Shown: positions 29,751 through 37,838 of the stretch, one piece after another
Layout: the number at the start of each line of letters is the position of its first letter
Numbering within the stretch: position 1 is the stretch's first letter
Assembly: GCA_021802775.1 (NCBI GenBank)
Contig: JAJZRJ010000023.1
Location: 1 to 37,943 of the forward strand
DNA: 37,943 nucleotides
Source: Deltaproteobacteria bacterium
Lineage (GTDB): Bacteria > Desulfobacterota > Desulfobulbia > Desulfobulbales > Desulfurivibrionaceae
Reading direction: 5' to 3'
The notes under the pieces: generated by a model
What the model saw: only the letters and a program-made list of their open reading frames with translations
Told to the model about the DNA's origin: nothing
Database searches by the model: none
Translations under genes and position numbers: made by a program

Positions 29751-31043
29751 TTATGAAAACCAGAGATGACAGATGAAGAGCGCGCCGATCAGGCCGGCCA
29801 GTTCGCCGCAGAGGGCGGCGGGCAGGGCGTGGCGGGTACGGAACACCCCGATGCTGCCGAAGTAGACGGCCAGCACGTAGAAGGTGGTTTCGGTGGACCC
29901 TTGGATGACGCCCACCAGGGCGGCCAGGAAGCTGTCCGGCGCCTGGCGGGTAATCTCGCTCATGAAGCCGAAGGCGCCGCTGCCGGAAAGCGGCCGCAGC
30001 AGCGCCATGGCCAGGGCCTCGGCCGGCAGGCCGACCCGTTCGGTGAGCGGCGACAGGCTCGCCACCAGGAGGTCCATGGCGCCGCTGGCGCGGAACATGC
30101 CGATGGCGACAAAGATGGCGACCATGAAGGGCACGATGCGGATGGCGGTGGTGAAGCCCTCCTTGGCGCCGTCGGTCACCGCCTCGTAGACCTTGACCCC
30201 GCGCAGGTAGCCGAAGATCAGCAGCCCGACGATGAGCAGCGGGATGAGCCAGGCAGAGACCGAGTTCACGGTGGCGACGGAAAAGAAGGGGCTGGCCGGC
30301 GCGTTCCACCACTGAAAGAGCACCCCGCCAAGGAAAAGGCCGATGAGCACGCCGATGAAGATGCGGCCCGCCCGGCCCGGCGGCGAGAGTTCCGTGGTCT
30401 CGGCGGAAGACGCCGCCTCGGCGCTCTCGACCGCGCCCGGCGCCACGGTCTGGTCCGGGGTGGCCAGGAACTTGGCCATGAGGATGGCAACCACCGTGGA
30501 GCAGGTGGTGGCAAAGATCGAGGGCAACACGATGGCAGCCGGGTCCAAGGCGCCGGCCGCGGCCCGCACCGTGATGACGCCCAACGGCAGCAGGGTGACG
30601 CTGGAGGTGTTGATGGCGAGGAAGAGGCACATGGCGTTGGTGGCGGTGCCCTTTTCCGCCGAGAGCTTGTCCAGCTCCTGCATCGCCTTGATCCCCATGG
30701 GGGTGGCGGCGTTGCCCAGGCCGAGCACGTTGGCCGCCATGTTCATGATCATGGCGCTCATGGCCGGATGCTCGGCCGGCACATCGGGGAAGAGGCGGGT
30801 CATCACCGGCTTGAGCCCGCGGGCAATGAGGCGCATCATGCCGCCCGCCTCGGCCACCTTCATGATCCCGAGCCAGAGCGCCATGGGGCCGATGAGGCCG
30901 ATGGCCAGCACCACCGCATCCTTGGCCGACTCGAAGGAGGCCTTGGTCACCGCCTCCATGGTGCCGGTATAGGCGGCGGTCACCGTGGCAATGCCGACCA
31001 GACCGAGCCAGATGACGTTGATGATCGAGGGCTTCTGTTTCAT
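29751..31043 (-). CDS. spmAB: SpmA-SpmB fusion, nucleoside-recognition (gate) membrane protein
   Basis: 430 residues with about ten hydrophobic segments. The first half matches SpmA (NMAANVLGLGNAATPMGIKAMQEL, NTSSVTLLPLGVI); after a polar linker (about 190-230, Ala/Glu/Ser-rich) the second half matches SpmB (IVPFMVAIFVAIGMFR, LSGSGAFGFMSE, GSTETTFYVLAVYFGSIGV). In Firmicutes the two are separate spore maturation genes; outside spore formers they are membrane proteins of unknown substrate carrying the 'Gate' domain. Nothing here indicates sporulation. ATG 31043 is chosen, as it begins MKQKPSII with helix 1 soon after; ATG 31133 would add a 30-residue polar stretch. Ribosome site weak. Confidence 0.87.
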   Translation of the reverse strand: MKQKPSIINVIWLGLVGIATVTAAYTGTMEAVTKASFESAKDAVVLAIGLIGPMALWLGIMKVAEAGGMMRLIARGLKPVMTRLFPDVPAEHPAMSAMIMNMAANVLGLGNAATPMGIKAMQELDKLSAEKGTATNAMCLFLAINTSSVTLLPLGVITVRAAAGALDPAAIVLPSIFATTCSTVVAILMAKFLATPDQTVAPGAVESAEAASSAETTELSPPGRAGRIFIGVLIGLFLGGVLFQWWNAPASPFFSVATVNSVSAWLIPLLIVGLLIFGYLRGVKVYEAVTDGAKEGFTTAIRIVPFMVAIFVAIGMFRASGAMDLLVASLSPLTERVGLPAEALAMALLRPLSGSGAFGFMSEITRQAPDSFLAALVGVIQGSTETTFYVLAVYFGSIGVFRTRHALPAALCGELAGLIGALFICHLWFS

Positions 31044-31145
31044 GGCCGCCAGCTTACCCAATTCCCCCCCCAAAAAGCCAGCGGAAACATCCGGGAGCGC
31101 CTCGGCCCGGATATGGATCGCCCATTTCGGCACCTGGCATCGTGC

Positions 31146-31188
31146 GGCAGTTGCAAAAACCCGTGAAGGTTTTGTGCAACATCCTGCC
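31146..31188 (-). promoter_or_regulatory. Long hairpin in the spmAB leader
   Basis: TTGCA-AAAACC (31151-31161) pairs with GGTTTT-g-TGCAA (31168-31179), one bulge, 6-base loop; below it GGCAG (31146-31150) pairs with CTGCC (31184-31188). About 16 pairs. It lies between the peroxiredoxin terminator and the spmAB start. No T-run follows. Possibly a structured leader. Confidence 0.4.
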
Positions 31189-31200
31189 GGGCGGCGGCCG

Positions 31201-31239
31201 AAAGAAGGCCCCCTGTCCCGGGGAAGGGGACAGGGGGCC
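31201..31239 (-). terminator. Terminator of the peroxiredoxin gene
   Basis: GGCCCCCTGTCCC (31207-31219) pairs perfectly with GGGACAGGGGGCC (31227-31239), loop of 7, followed on the minus strand by TTCTTTC. A 13-bp stem 33 bases after the stop codon; the tail is T-rich but interrupted. Confidence 0.75.
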
Positions 31240-31272
31240 GATGGGGGAGGAGAGGAGGAGGAAAGAGAGTGA

Positions 31273-31893
31273 CTATTTCAGGGCATCATAGACCTTGCCC
31301 ACCAACTCCGGCCCGGGGGTGAGGGTCTTGGCGCCCTGTTCCCAGCGGGCCGGGCACGCTTCGGCCGGATGAGCGGCCACATAGACGCTGGCCTGCACCT
31401 TGCGCAACAACTCCTTGGCATTACGTCCCACGTTATAGAAGTTGACCTCCGAGGCCACCAGGGTGCCGGAGGGGCTGATGATAAAGGTGCCGCGCAGGGC
31501 GAGGCCGGTTTTCTCGTCGTAGACGCCAAAGAGACGGGAGACCTTGCCGGTGCGGTCGGCAGCCATGGAGTACTTGGCCTTTTCCAGGAATTTTTCCGCC
31601 TGCTTCCAGGCAAGGTGGGTATAAACCGTGTCGGTGCTCACGGTGATCACCTCGGCCCCGGCCTTTTTGAGGTTCTCATGCTCGTCGGCCAGGTCGCCCA
31701 ACTCGGTGGAGCAGACAAAGGTAAAGTCAGCCGGATAAAAAACCAGTACCGTCCACTTGCCGGCCTCACGCAAGGCCTTGAGCGACATCTTGCCAAAGCC
31801 GTAATCGCTCGGCTCATAGGTCTCCAGCTCAAAATCAGGCACCTGCTGTCCCACCTGAATCCCGCCGCAACAAACGTGTTCGCTCTCTTTCAT
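31273..31893 (-). CDS. Typical 2-Cys peroxiredoxin (AhpC/Prx1 type)
   Basis: Thiol peroxidase reducing H2O2 and organic peroxides. 206 residues. Peroxidatic Cys61 lies in FYPADFTFVCSTELGD (with the Pro and Thr of the active site), the resolving Cys180 in HPAEACPARW, and the conserved Arg in ALRGTFIISP. An N-terminal CysCys pair (8-9, HVCCGG) is unusual. It stands alone between two terminators/promoters, with no ahpF next to it, so the reductant is likely thioredoxin or another donor. ATG 31893 has a G-run upstream. Its promoter is overlapped by a Fur/PerR-like box (31938-31956). Confidence 0.94.
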   Translation of the reverse strand: MKESEHVCCGGIQVGQQVPDFELETYEPSDYGFGKMSLKALREAGKWTVLVFYPADFTFVCSTELGDLADEHENLKKAGAEVITVSTDTVYTHLAWKQAEKFLEKAKYSMAADRTGKVSRLFGVYDEKTGLALRGTFIISPSGTLVASEVNFYNVGRNAKELLRKVQASVYVAAHPAEACPARWEQGAKTLTPGPELVGKVYDALK

Positions 31894-31937
31894 GATCGAT
31901 GCCCCCGTGTTGGAGTATTTATGTCAGGTTCCCTTTC

Positions 31938-31956
31938 GATAACAGTTATCATTATT
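31938..31956 (-). promoter_or_regulatory. Fur/PerR-like operator over the peroxiredoxin -10
   Basis: On the minus strand the 19 bases match the classical Fur box GATAATGATAATCATTATC at 15 of 19 positions (differences at 1, 12, 13, 14). The core GATAAC-T-GTTATC is a perfect 13-base palindrome (31938-31950) lying on the -10. Fur and PerR boxes are alike; PerR would fit a peroxide gene. Confidence 0.7.
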
Positions 31957-31972
31957 TTCTAGTGCAAGTCAA
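31945..31972 (-). promoter_or_regulatory. Promoter of the peroxiredoxin gene
   Basis: Minus strand: TTGACT (31972-31967; 5 of 6), 16-base spacer, GATAAC (31950-31945; 4 of 6). Leader about 45-50 bases to ATG 31893. Confidence 0.65.
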
Positions 31973-32090
31973 ACCGTTTTGTGCCGTTTGAAATTATTTT
32001 TTTTATTCCCTGTGATTTTCGATGGTTATGTGGTAGCCTTGGGCGGTTTCCAGCAAAACGGCTCTGCTCTGCCGTCCGCTGCCTGGTTGC

Positions 32091-32120
32091 TTGACACTTC
32101 TTCGCAGGATCACGTACATT
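32091..32120 (+). promoter_or_regulatory. Promoter of the aroK operon, next to the start codon
   Basis: TTGACA (32091-32096; perfect), 18-base spacer, TACATT (32115-32120; 4 of 6). Transcription would begin about 32127, at or next to the ATG (32128), with no ribosome site between; the message may be leaderless. Confidence 0.6.
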
Positions 32121-32127
32121 TTCTGAT

Positions 32128-32673
32128 ATGATGGCAGCACCGCGCAAGATTTTTCTCATCGGCTACCGGGCCACCGGCAAAAGCAGCCTGGGTCGTGCCC
32201 TGGCGGCCCGGCTCGGGTTGCCCTTTCTCGATATGGACCAGGAGATCGAGACTCGGGCCGGCCAGCCGATCAGCGCCCTGGTGGCGGCCGAGGGATGGGA
32301 GAGCTTCCGCCACCAGGAGCAGGCGTTGCTTCGGGAGCTGGCCCACCGCCAGGAACCCCTGGTCATCGCCACCGGCGGCGGCGCCGTGCTGCACCAGGGA
32401 CTCTGGCCGCAGCTCAAGGCGAACCATCTGGTGGTCTGGCTCACTGCCGACATCGCCACCATCGGCGCACGTCTGGCCGCCGATCCGGTGACCGCGAGCC
32501 AGCGCCCGCCGCTCACCGGTCAGACCGTCCAGGCAGAGATCGCCCCGGTGCTGGCGGAACGCGAACCGCTCTACCGGCGGAGCGCGAATTATATCGTCGA
32601 TACCACCGCCACCCCGCTTGCGGTGGCGGTGAAACAACTCGTTGTGGCCTACCGCAACCAAACCGCAGGCTGA
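32128..32673 (+). CDS. aroK: Shikimate kinase
   Basis: ATP-dependent 3-phosphorylation of shikimate. 181 residues. Walker [10 protein letters not shown] (12-20), substrate Asp in FLDMDQEIE (35 and 37), Arg of ESFRHQEQ, the glycine triplet [10 protein letters not shown], and the lid Arg in SQRPPL are all seen. It starts ATGATG; either codon may be used (32128 or 32131). No Shine-Dalgarno is visible and the promoter ends only 7 bases ahead. First gene of aroK-aroC-glgA-unknown-gap. Confidence 0.95.
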   Translation: MMAAPRKIFLIGYRATGKSSLGRALAARLGLPFLDMDQEIETRAGQPISALVAAEGWESFRHQEQALLRELAHRQEPLVIATGGGAVLHQGLWPQLKANHLVVWLTADIATIGARLAADPVTASQRPPLTGQTVQAEIAPVLAEREPLYRRSANYIVDTTATPLAVAVKQLVVAYRNQTAG

Positions 32674-32686
32674 TCAGGATACCGCT

Positions 32687-33742
32687 ATGGCTGGCAATAC
32701 CTTCGGCAAGGTCTTTCAAGTCACCACCTGGGGCGAGTCGCACGGCACCGGCATCGGCGCCGTGGTGGACGGATGCCCCCCCGGTTTCCCCCTCGCTCCC
32801 GAGGATATCCAGGCGGAACTGGACCGCCGCCGGCCCGGCCAGGGCGGCCCGGCCGCCAGCCCGCGCAAGGAGCCGGACCGGATCGAGATCCTCTCCGGAG
32901 TCTTCGAGGGCCGCACCACCGGCACCCCCATCTGCCTCGCGATCATGAACAAGGACGCGCACAGCAAGGCCTACGATCACCTGCGCGAGATCTTCCGGCC
33001 CGGCCACGGCGACATCACCTACCTCAAAAAGTACGGCATCCGGGACCACCGGGGGGGCGGCCGCGCCTCGGCCCGGGAGACCGCGGCGCGCGTGGCGGCC
33101 GGCGCCATTGCCAAGAAACTCCTGGCCCACCACGGCATCACGGTGATCGCCTATACCGTGGCCTTGGGCGGCGTGAGCGCCGAAAAGCGGGATCTGGCCG
33201 CGATCAGCCGGAACCCCTTGGGCTGCCCGGATGCCGCGGCAGCCGCCCGGATGATCGCCCGCATCGAGGAAGTCCGCGCGCAGGGCGACACCCTGGGCGG
33301 CATTGTCGAGATTCTCGCCACCGACTGCCCGGCCGGTTTGGGCGAGCCGGTCTTTGACAAGCTCGACGGCGAACTGGCCGGCGCGCTCATGAGTATCGGC
33401 GCGGTCAAGGGGGTGGAGATCGGCGCGGGTTTTGCCGCCGCCGCCATGCTCGGCTCGGAGAACAACGACCCGCTCACCCCAACCGGCTTTGCCACCAACA
33501 ACGCCGGCGGCATCCTGGCCGGCATCTCGAACGGCGATGCCATCGTCTGCCGGGTGGCGGTGAAACCCATCCCCTCCATCGCCAAACCGCAGCAGACCGT
33601 GGACCTCGCCAACCAGCCGGCCACCATCACCATCGGCGGCCGCCACGACATCTCGGCGATCCCGCGCATCCTGCCGGTCTGCGAGGCCATGGTGGCGCTG
33701 ACGCTCACCGACCACCTGCTCCGGCAGAAGACCATCGCGTAA
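32687..33742 (+). CDS. aroC: Chorismate synthase
   Basis: Last step of the shikimate pathway: EPSP to chorismate, using reduced FMN. 351 residues. The three family signatures are present: [18 protein letters not shown] near the N-terminus, [14 protein letters not shown] with [17 protein letters not shown], and [17 protein letters not shown] near the C-terminus. ATG 32687 with CAGGAT 7 bases upstream, 13 bases after aroK; a longer in-frame start at 32642 lies inside aroK and is rejected. Confidence 0.97.
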   Translation: MAGNTFGKVFQVTTWGESHGTGIGAVVDGCPPGFPLAPEDIQAELDRRRPGQGGPAASPRKEPDRIEILSGVFEGRTTGTPICLAIMNKDAHSKAYDHLREIFRPGHGDITYLKKYGIRDHRGGGRASARETAARVAAGAIAKKLLAHHGITVIAYTVALGGVSAEKRDLAAISRNPLGCPDAAAAARMIARIEEVRAQGDTLGGIVEILATDCPAGLGEPVFDKLDGELAGALMSIGAVKGVEIGAGFAAAAMLGSENNDPLTPTGFATNNAGGILAGISNGDAIVCRVAVKPIPSIAKPQQTVDLANQPATITIGGRHDISAIPRILPVCEAMVALTLTDHLLRQKTIA

Positions 33743-33764
33743 CCGCACTCAGGATCAGAACTCC

Positions 33765-35372
33765 ATGGCAAAAAAGAAGGCCGCCCCGGCCCCCCGCAAC
33801 ATCTGGATGATCGCCCGCGAATACGAGGGCCTGGCCGGCGCCGGCGGGGTCAAGGATGTGGTGCGCCAGCTCTCCGAGGCCCTGGTCCGGGCCGGTCACC
33901 GGGTCAGCGTGGCGCTGCCCCTCTACGGCTTCATGGACCCGGAACGCCTCGGTTTTGCCTCCCTGGGCCTCGCCTTTGAGGTGGCCATGAACTACGTGGG
34001 CGAGGAACGGCGCGAACTGGTGCGGGTCTTCGCCAAAACCACGGTTGACCACGGCGAGCTGACCATCTATCTGCTCGATGCCCAGCGCTATCTCGAAAAG
34101 AAGAGCGTCTATACCTACACCGCCGAGGACGAGGCGCTAAATCCCTTCCACGCTCAGGGCTCGGGCCACTACGACTACTTCGCCATGAACATCCTGCTGC
34201 AGAAAGCGGCCCTGGCCCTGATGCTGCGCCGGGGCGAAAAGCCGGATGTGATCCACTGCCATGACGGCCATGCCGCCACTTTGGCTGCCATGATCCGCGA
34301 GACCGAGGGCTATCGCCACTTTTTCAGCCAGACCCCGGCGGTGGTCACGGTGCACAACGCCGGCACCGGTTACCACCAGGAGGTGGGGGATCTGCCCTTT
34401 GCCGAGGCGATCACCGGACTGCCCCGCCGGGTGATCGACGACAACCTGCTGGAGGGCAGCTTCGACCCGCTGCTCGCCGCGGCCTGCTATGCGCCGCTCA
34501 ACGCGGTGAGCGAAAACTACGCCCGCGAACTGCGGGAGACCGATGCCGACGCGCTGACCGGCATGCTCGGCCACCGGCTGCTGGCGCGGGGTATCGCGCT
34601 TGCCGGTATCACCAACGGCATCAACCCGGCGGATTTCAATCCGGAAAACCCCAAACCCCTGGGGCTGCCCGCCGCCTTTTCCCCCCGCCGGCGGGACTTC
34701 GCCGGCAAGCGCCGCTGCCGGGCTCATCTCGCCAAGCGGCTTCGCCAGCACGACTTTGCCGCCCTGCGCCAGACCGGCGAGCTCTCCGCCGACCTCGATC
34801 AGCCCCTTTTTACCATGATCGGCCGGCTCACCACCCAGAAGGGGGTGGACAAACTGCTCGGCGCGCTGGAAACTCTGCTGCCCCTGGACCAGAACTTCCA
34901 GGTGGTGATCCTCGGCACCGGCAGCCGCGACCTTGAGGGGGCGCTTACCGCGCTGGCGAGCCAGGAGCGCCACCACGGCCGGGTCTGCGTGCTCCAGGGC
35001 TACGAGGCCAAGTCCGCCAACCTCATCTATGCGGCGGGCGACTTCTTCCTCATCCCTTCCCAATACGAGCCCTGCGGGCTTACCGACTACATCGCCCAGC
35101 TCTTCGGCAACCTGCCGGTGGTCCACCACGTGGGCGGCCTGGTCAAGGTCAAGGACGGCGTCACCGGCTTTGCTTACCGGGATCACAATTCCGCCGCCCT
35201 CATGGGCACCATGCAGAAGGCGCTGCGGGTATTTCGGACCAGGCCGGAAAAGATTCTTGACATGCGGCAGGCCGCGGTCCAGCATATTTATGAGCACTAC
35301 ACCTGGGACGCGGTGCTGCACAAGTACCTCGCCCTCTACGACAAGGCCCGTAAAACCCTGCCCGCGCCATGA
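33765..35372 (+). CDS. glgA: Glycogen (starch) synthase, GT5 family
   Basis: Transfers glucose from ADP-(or UDP-)glucose to the glycogen chain. 535 residues. The GT5 N-terminal loop is IAREYEGLAGAGGVKDVV, where the usual K-T/S-G-G-L is A-G-A-G-G-V, a change at the Lys position thought to bind the sugar donor. HCHDGHAA, INGINPADFNPEN, GRLTTQKGVDKLLGAL and the C-terminal PSQYEPCGLTDYIAQLFG with GGLVKVKDGVTGF mark the catalytic GT-B fold. It follows aroC by 22 bases and its stop overlaps the next gene (ATGA). Donor preference cannot be read. Confidence 0.9.
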   Translation: MAKKKAAPAPRNIWMIAREYEGLAGAGGVKDVVRQLSEALVRAGHRVSVALPLYGFMDPERLGFASLGLAFEVAMNYVGEERRELVRVFAKTTVDHGELTIYLLDAQRYLEKKSVYTYTAEDEALNPFHAQGSGHYDYFAMNILLQKAALALMLRRGEKPDVIHCHDGHAATLAAMIRETEGYRHFFSQTPAVVTVHNAGTGYHQEVGDLPFAEAITGLPRRVIDDNLLEGSFDPLLAAACYAPLNAVSENYARELRETDADALTGMLGHRLLARGIALAGITNGINPADFNPENPKPLGLPAAFSPRRRDFAGKRRCRAHLAKRLRQHDFAALRQTGELSADLDQPLFTMIGRLTTQKGVDKLLGALETLLPLDQNFQVVILGTGSRDLEGALTALASQERHHGRVCVLQGYEAKSANLIYAAGDFFLIPSQYEPCGLTDYIAQLFGNLPVVHHVGGLVKVKDGVTGFAYRDHNSAALMGTMQKALRVFRTRPEKILDMRQAAVQHIYEHYTWDAVLHKYLALYDKARKTLPAP

Positions 35373-36193
35373 CGAATCCGGCCTCTGCTGGCTCGGCCAG
35401 CCGCAACCGCTGGTTTGAGGAACGCCGCCACCTGTTCGTCAAGAACATGTTCAAGGGGTTCTGCACCACGCACGGCTGCCTGCGCGCCATCGCCGATAAC
35501 TACACCGCCTCGGGCCGCGTTACCTTTGCCGATCTCGACACCCTGGTCGGCACCGAATCGAACCGGGGCCATCTCTGGCTCCTGAAGGACCGCTGCCACC
35601 AGCTCTGGCGCCACAGCGATCCGGAGCATGACCCGAGCGGCAGCCTGTTCGACTGGGTTGTCGGCTCCATCTTCCATGAGGCGATGAAACTCAAGGAAAA
35701 CACCTACATGCTCCAATACTACGGCCCGCTGGCCGAGGCGATGAAAAAGCGGAGCAAGGCCCACACCGTGAAGTTCTGCGACGACGAGAGCCAGCGCTTC
35801 ATGGCCCGCACCCGAGACGAGGTGGGCCTCCAGATGGAGAGCCTGGGCTTCATGTTCCACCGGGCCACCCTGCTCATGCGCACCCTGCTCATCGACCAGC
35901 GGGAAAACGCTCTCCTGGTCCGCCACCTCATCGAAAACCCGGGCCAGGTGGAGCAACTCTGGTCCGAACCGCTCGTCCACCTGCTCGCCGACATGTTCCC
36001 CGAGGGGGCTGACCAAGCCTACTGCCTGGCGGCCCGCAGCTACCTCACCGGCGACTGGCACCAGGAGGCACACGCCGCCTATCGCCAGGCGCTCATCTTA
36101 AACCCCGCCTGCGAAGAGGCGCACCGCCACATTCACCAACTGGAGGGCCTGCTCCGGCTGCGCCCCTCCGCCGCACCTGCCCTGACCGCCTGA
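35369..36193 (+). CDS. Uncharacterised protein coupled to glycogen synthase
   Basis: 274 residues, no recognised domain. ATG overlaps the glgA stop (ATGA), so the two products are made together. N-terminus is basic/aromatic (RNRWFEERRHLFVKNMFKGFC); the middle has charged helices (FHEAMKLKENTYMLQYYGPLAEAMKKRSK, in part) and His/Cys scattered (CTTHGC, RCHQLWRH). The last ~50 residues look TPR-like (YCLAARSYLTGDWHQEAHAAYRQAL, in part), then LNPACEEAHRHIHQLEGLL. No signal peptide or membrane segment, so cytosolic. By position a partner or regulator of glycogen metabolism; function unknown. Confidence 0.8.
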   Translation: MTNPASAGSASRNRWFEERRHLFVKNMFKGFCTTHGCLRAIADNYTASGRVTFADLDTLVGTESNRGHLWLLKDRCHQLWRHSDPEHDPSGSLFDWVVGSIFHEAMKLKENTYMLQYYGPLAEAMKKRSKAHTVKFCDDESQRFMARTRDEVGLQMESLGFMFHRATLLMRTLLIDQRENALLVRHLIENPGQVEQLWSEPLVHLLADMFPEGADQAYCLAARSYLTGDWHQEAHAAYRQALILNPACEEAHRHIHQLEGLLRLRPSAAPALTA

Positions 36194-36238
36194 ACCGCCG
36201 GGGAAAAACCCCATCACCTTTAAGGAGGGAGGACCGCC

Positions 36239-37243
36239 ATGGCTATTCGGATCGGCATCAACGGATTCGGCCGCATCGGCCGCAATATCTTCCGCGCCAT
36301 CGACAAGGACGCCGCCTTCAAGGACCTGGAGATCGTCGCCATCAACGATCTCACCAATCCCGCCACCCTGGCCCATCTGCTCAAGTACGACTCGGTGATG
36401 GGGCCGTACGGCAAGGAGGTTACGGCCGGCGAGGCGGACCTCACCGTGGCGGGCACCAAGGTAAAGATCACCAGCCACCGCAACCCGGCGGACATCCCCT
36501 GGGGCGAGATGGGGGTGGACTATGTCATCGAATCCACCGGGCTCTTCACCACCGACGAGAAGGCCCAGGCCCACCTCGACGCCGGCGCCAGGAAGGTGGT
36601 GATCTCCGCGCCGGCCAAGGGTAAGGTCAAGACCATCGTCATGGGAGTCAACGAGGACGACTACGACCCGCTGGAGGACCACATCGTCTCCAATGCCTCC
36701 TGCACCACCAACTGCCTGGCGCCGGTGGCCAAGGTGATCCTCGACCGCTTCGGCATCAAGAGCGGTCTCATGACCACGATACACGCCTACACCAACGACC
36801 AGCGCATCCTCGACTTTCCCCACGGCGATCTGCGCCGGGCGCGGGCCGCGGCCCTGTCGATGATCCCCACCAAGACCGGGGCGGCGGCCGCGGTCGCCCT
36901 GGTGCTGCCGGCCTTGAAGGGCAAGTTCGACGGCCTGGCGGTGCGGGTGCCCACCCCCAATGTCTCGCTGGTGGACGTGGTGATGGAGGTGGAAAAGGAG
37001 ACCTCGGTGCCCGAGGTGAACGCAGCGCTCAAGGAGGCCGCCGGCCGTTACTTAGGCTACTCCGACGAACCGCTGGTTTCCATCGACTACCAGGGCAATC
37101 CCCACTCCTCGGTGGTGGATGCCCAGTCCACCAAGGTGATCGGCACCGCGGTCAAGGTGCTCTCCTGGTACGACAACGAATGGGGCTACTCCAACCGGGT
37201 GCTCGACCTCATTATGCTGATGGACAGCCAGAAGGCGTTGTGA
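36239..37243 (+). CDS. gap: Glyceraldehyde-3-phosphate dehydrogenase, type I
   Basis: Phosphorylating NAD-dependent dehydrogenase of glycolysis/gluconeogenesis. 334 residues. Rossmann start IGINGFGRIGRNIFRA, NAD-preferring Asp in AINDLTNP, catalytic Cys in SNASCTTNCLAP (about residue 152), His in TTIHAYTNDQ, and SWYDNEWGYS near the C-terminus. A very strong ribosome site (GGAGGG) precedes ATG 36239, suggesting high expression. 45 bases follow the unknown gene, with a small GGGG-AAAAA-CCCC hairpin. Confidence 0.97.
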   Translation: MAIRIGINGFGRIGRNIFRAIDKDAAFKDLEIVAINDLTNPATLAHLLKYDSVMGPYGKEVTAGEADLTVAGTKVKITSHRNPADIPWGEMGVDYVIESTGLFTTDEKAQAHLDAGARKVVISAPAKGKVKTIVMGVNEDDYDPLEDHIVSNASCTTNCLAPVAKVILDRFGIKSGLMTTIHAYTNDQRILDFPHGDLRRARAAALSMIPTKTGAAAAVALVLPALKGKFDGLAVRVPTPNVSLVDVVMEVEKETSVPEVNAALKEAAGRYLGYSDEPLVSIDYQGNPHSSVVDAQSTKVIGTAVKVLSWYDNEWGYSNRVLDLIMLMDSQKAL

Positions 37244-37247
37244 TGTG

Positions 37248-37511
37248 ATGCACACCCCAGACTTAGAAAAATTACGGCGTCTTTCGCTTATAATAGCCCT
37301 TGTAACCCTGACCTATTCGCTAAGGGGGGTCTCGCTGACACCGGGCCAACACATTTCTTTCTTGGGTATTCCCCTTACGATATTAAGGCCGAATTTATTG
37401 CCAATCAGTTTACTCATGGCTTCAGTCTTCACAACGATACGTTTTTACTTCTATGGATTCATGCTCAAATCCGCAGGGCCGAGACCTTTCGATATTTCCC
37501 ACCCTGCATAG
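37248..37511 (+). CDS. Small two-helix membrane protein, unrecognised
   Basis: 87 residues with two predicted membrane segments (about residues 12-27 and 48-70), the second aromatic (FTTIRFYFYGF). It begins 4 bases after gap, with AAGGCG as a weak ribosome site, but base use changes sharply here to AT-rich codons (TTA, ATA, AAA), unlike all genes to the left. A GTG at 37245 is an alternative start. No family recognised. First of three small membrane ORFs in this AT-richer end, presumably acquired from elsewhere. Confidence 0.65.
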   Translation: MHTPDLEKLRRLSLIIALVTLTYSLRGVSLTPGQHISFLGIPLTILRPNLLPISLLMASVFTTIRFYFYGFMLKSAGPRPFDISHPA

Positions 37512-37527
37512 AAAAAGGAGAAACACC

Positions 37528-37707
37528 ATGGGACCTGGACATTACTGGTGGGGCGGTGGTTGGGGGATGTTTCCCCTCATGATGCCGTTTTTCATGATAC
37601 TCATCGTGGTCGCGGTGCTCTATTTGCTCTTCGGGCGCCTGGGTCGCGGTGTCCGGAACACACAAGGACTGGTTAACTCTTCATCGCGAATGGCGACACC
37701 ATGTTAA
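37528..37707 (+). CDS. Trp/Gly/Met-rich small membrane protein
   Basis: 59 residues. N-terminus GPGHYWWGGGWGMFPLMMP, then a membrane helix (FFMILIVVAVLYLLF) and a short basic tail (GRLGRGVRN). AAGGAG is 7 bases before ATG 37528. Small His/Trp/Gly-rich single-helix proteins of this look are common beside heavy-metal or envelope-stress genes, but no such gene is seen here; the function is unknown. Overlaps the next ORF by 7 bases. Confidence 0.7.
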   Translation: MGPGHYWWGGGWGMFPLMMPFFMILIVVAVLYLLFGRLGRGVRNTQGLVNSSSRMATPC

Positions 37708-37838
37708 ATTTTGTGAACAAGGTCGAACAGATCACGCTTAATCTGCTCATGTTGTTTCTGCTCTTTTCCGTTGTGCTCGGAACCGCGCACCTGGGAAACA
37801 CCATACTCGTAGAAATACTAGGAGTCTGTCGGACTTAG
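37701..37838 (+). pseudogene. PsiE-like membrane protein, 5' fragment cut by an insertion
   Basis: 45 codons: VNKVEQITLNLLMLFLLFSV, then VLGTAHLGNTILVEIL, resembling the first helix and loop of PsiE-type phosphate-starvation-inducible proteins (a recollection, not a search). The frame then changes character and stops (GVCRT) within sequence that looks like an IS end at about 37821. A normal PsiE has ~130-170 residues and four helices. The ATG overlaps the end of the 59-residue ORF. Confidence 0.5.

Noticed and set aside
37289-37294. Perfect TATAAT as a promoter inside the first AT-rich ORF
   Set aside because: No -35 at 16-18 bases upstream; it is explained by the codons CTT-ATA-ATA of a membrane helix.
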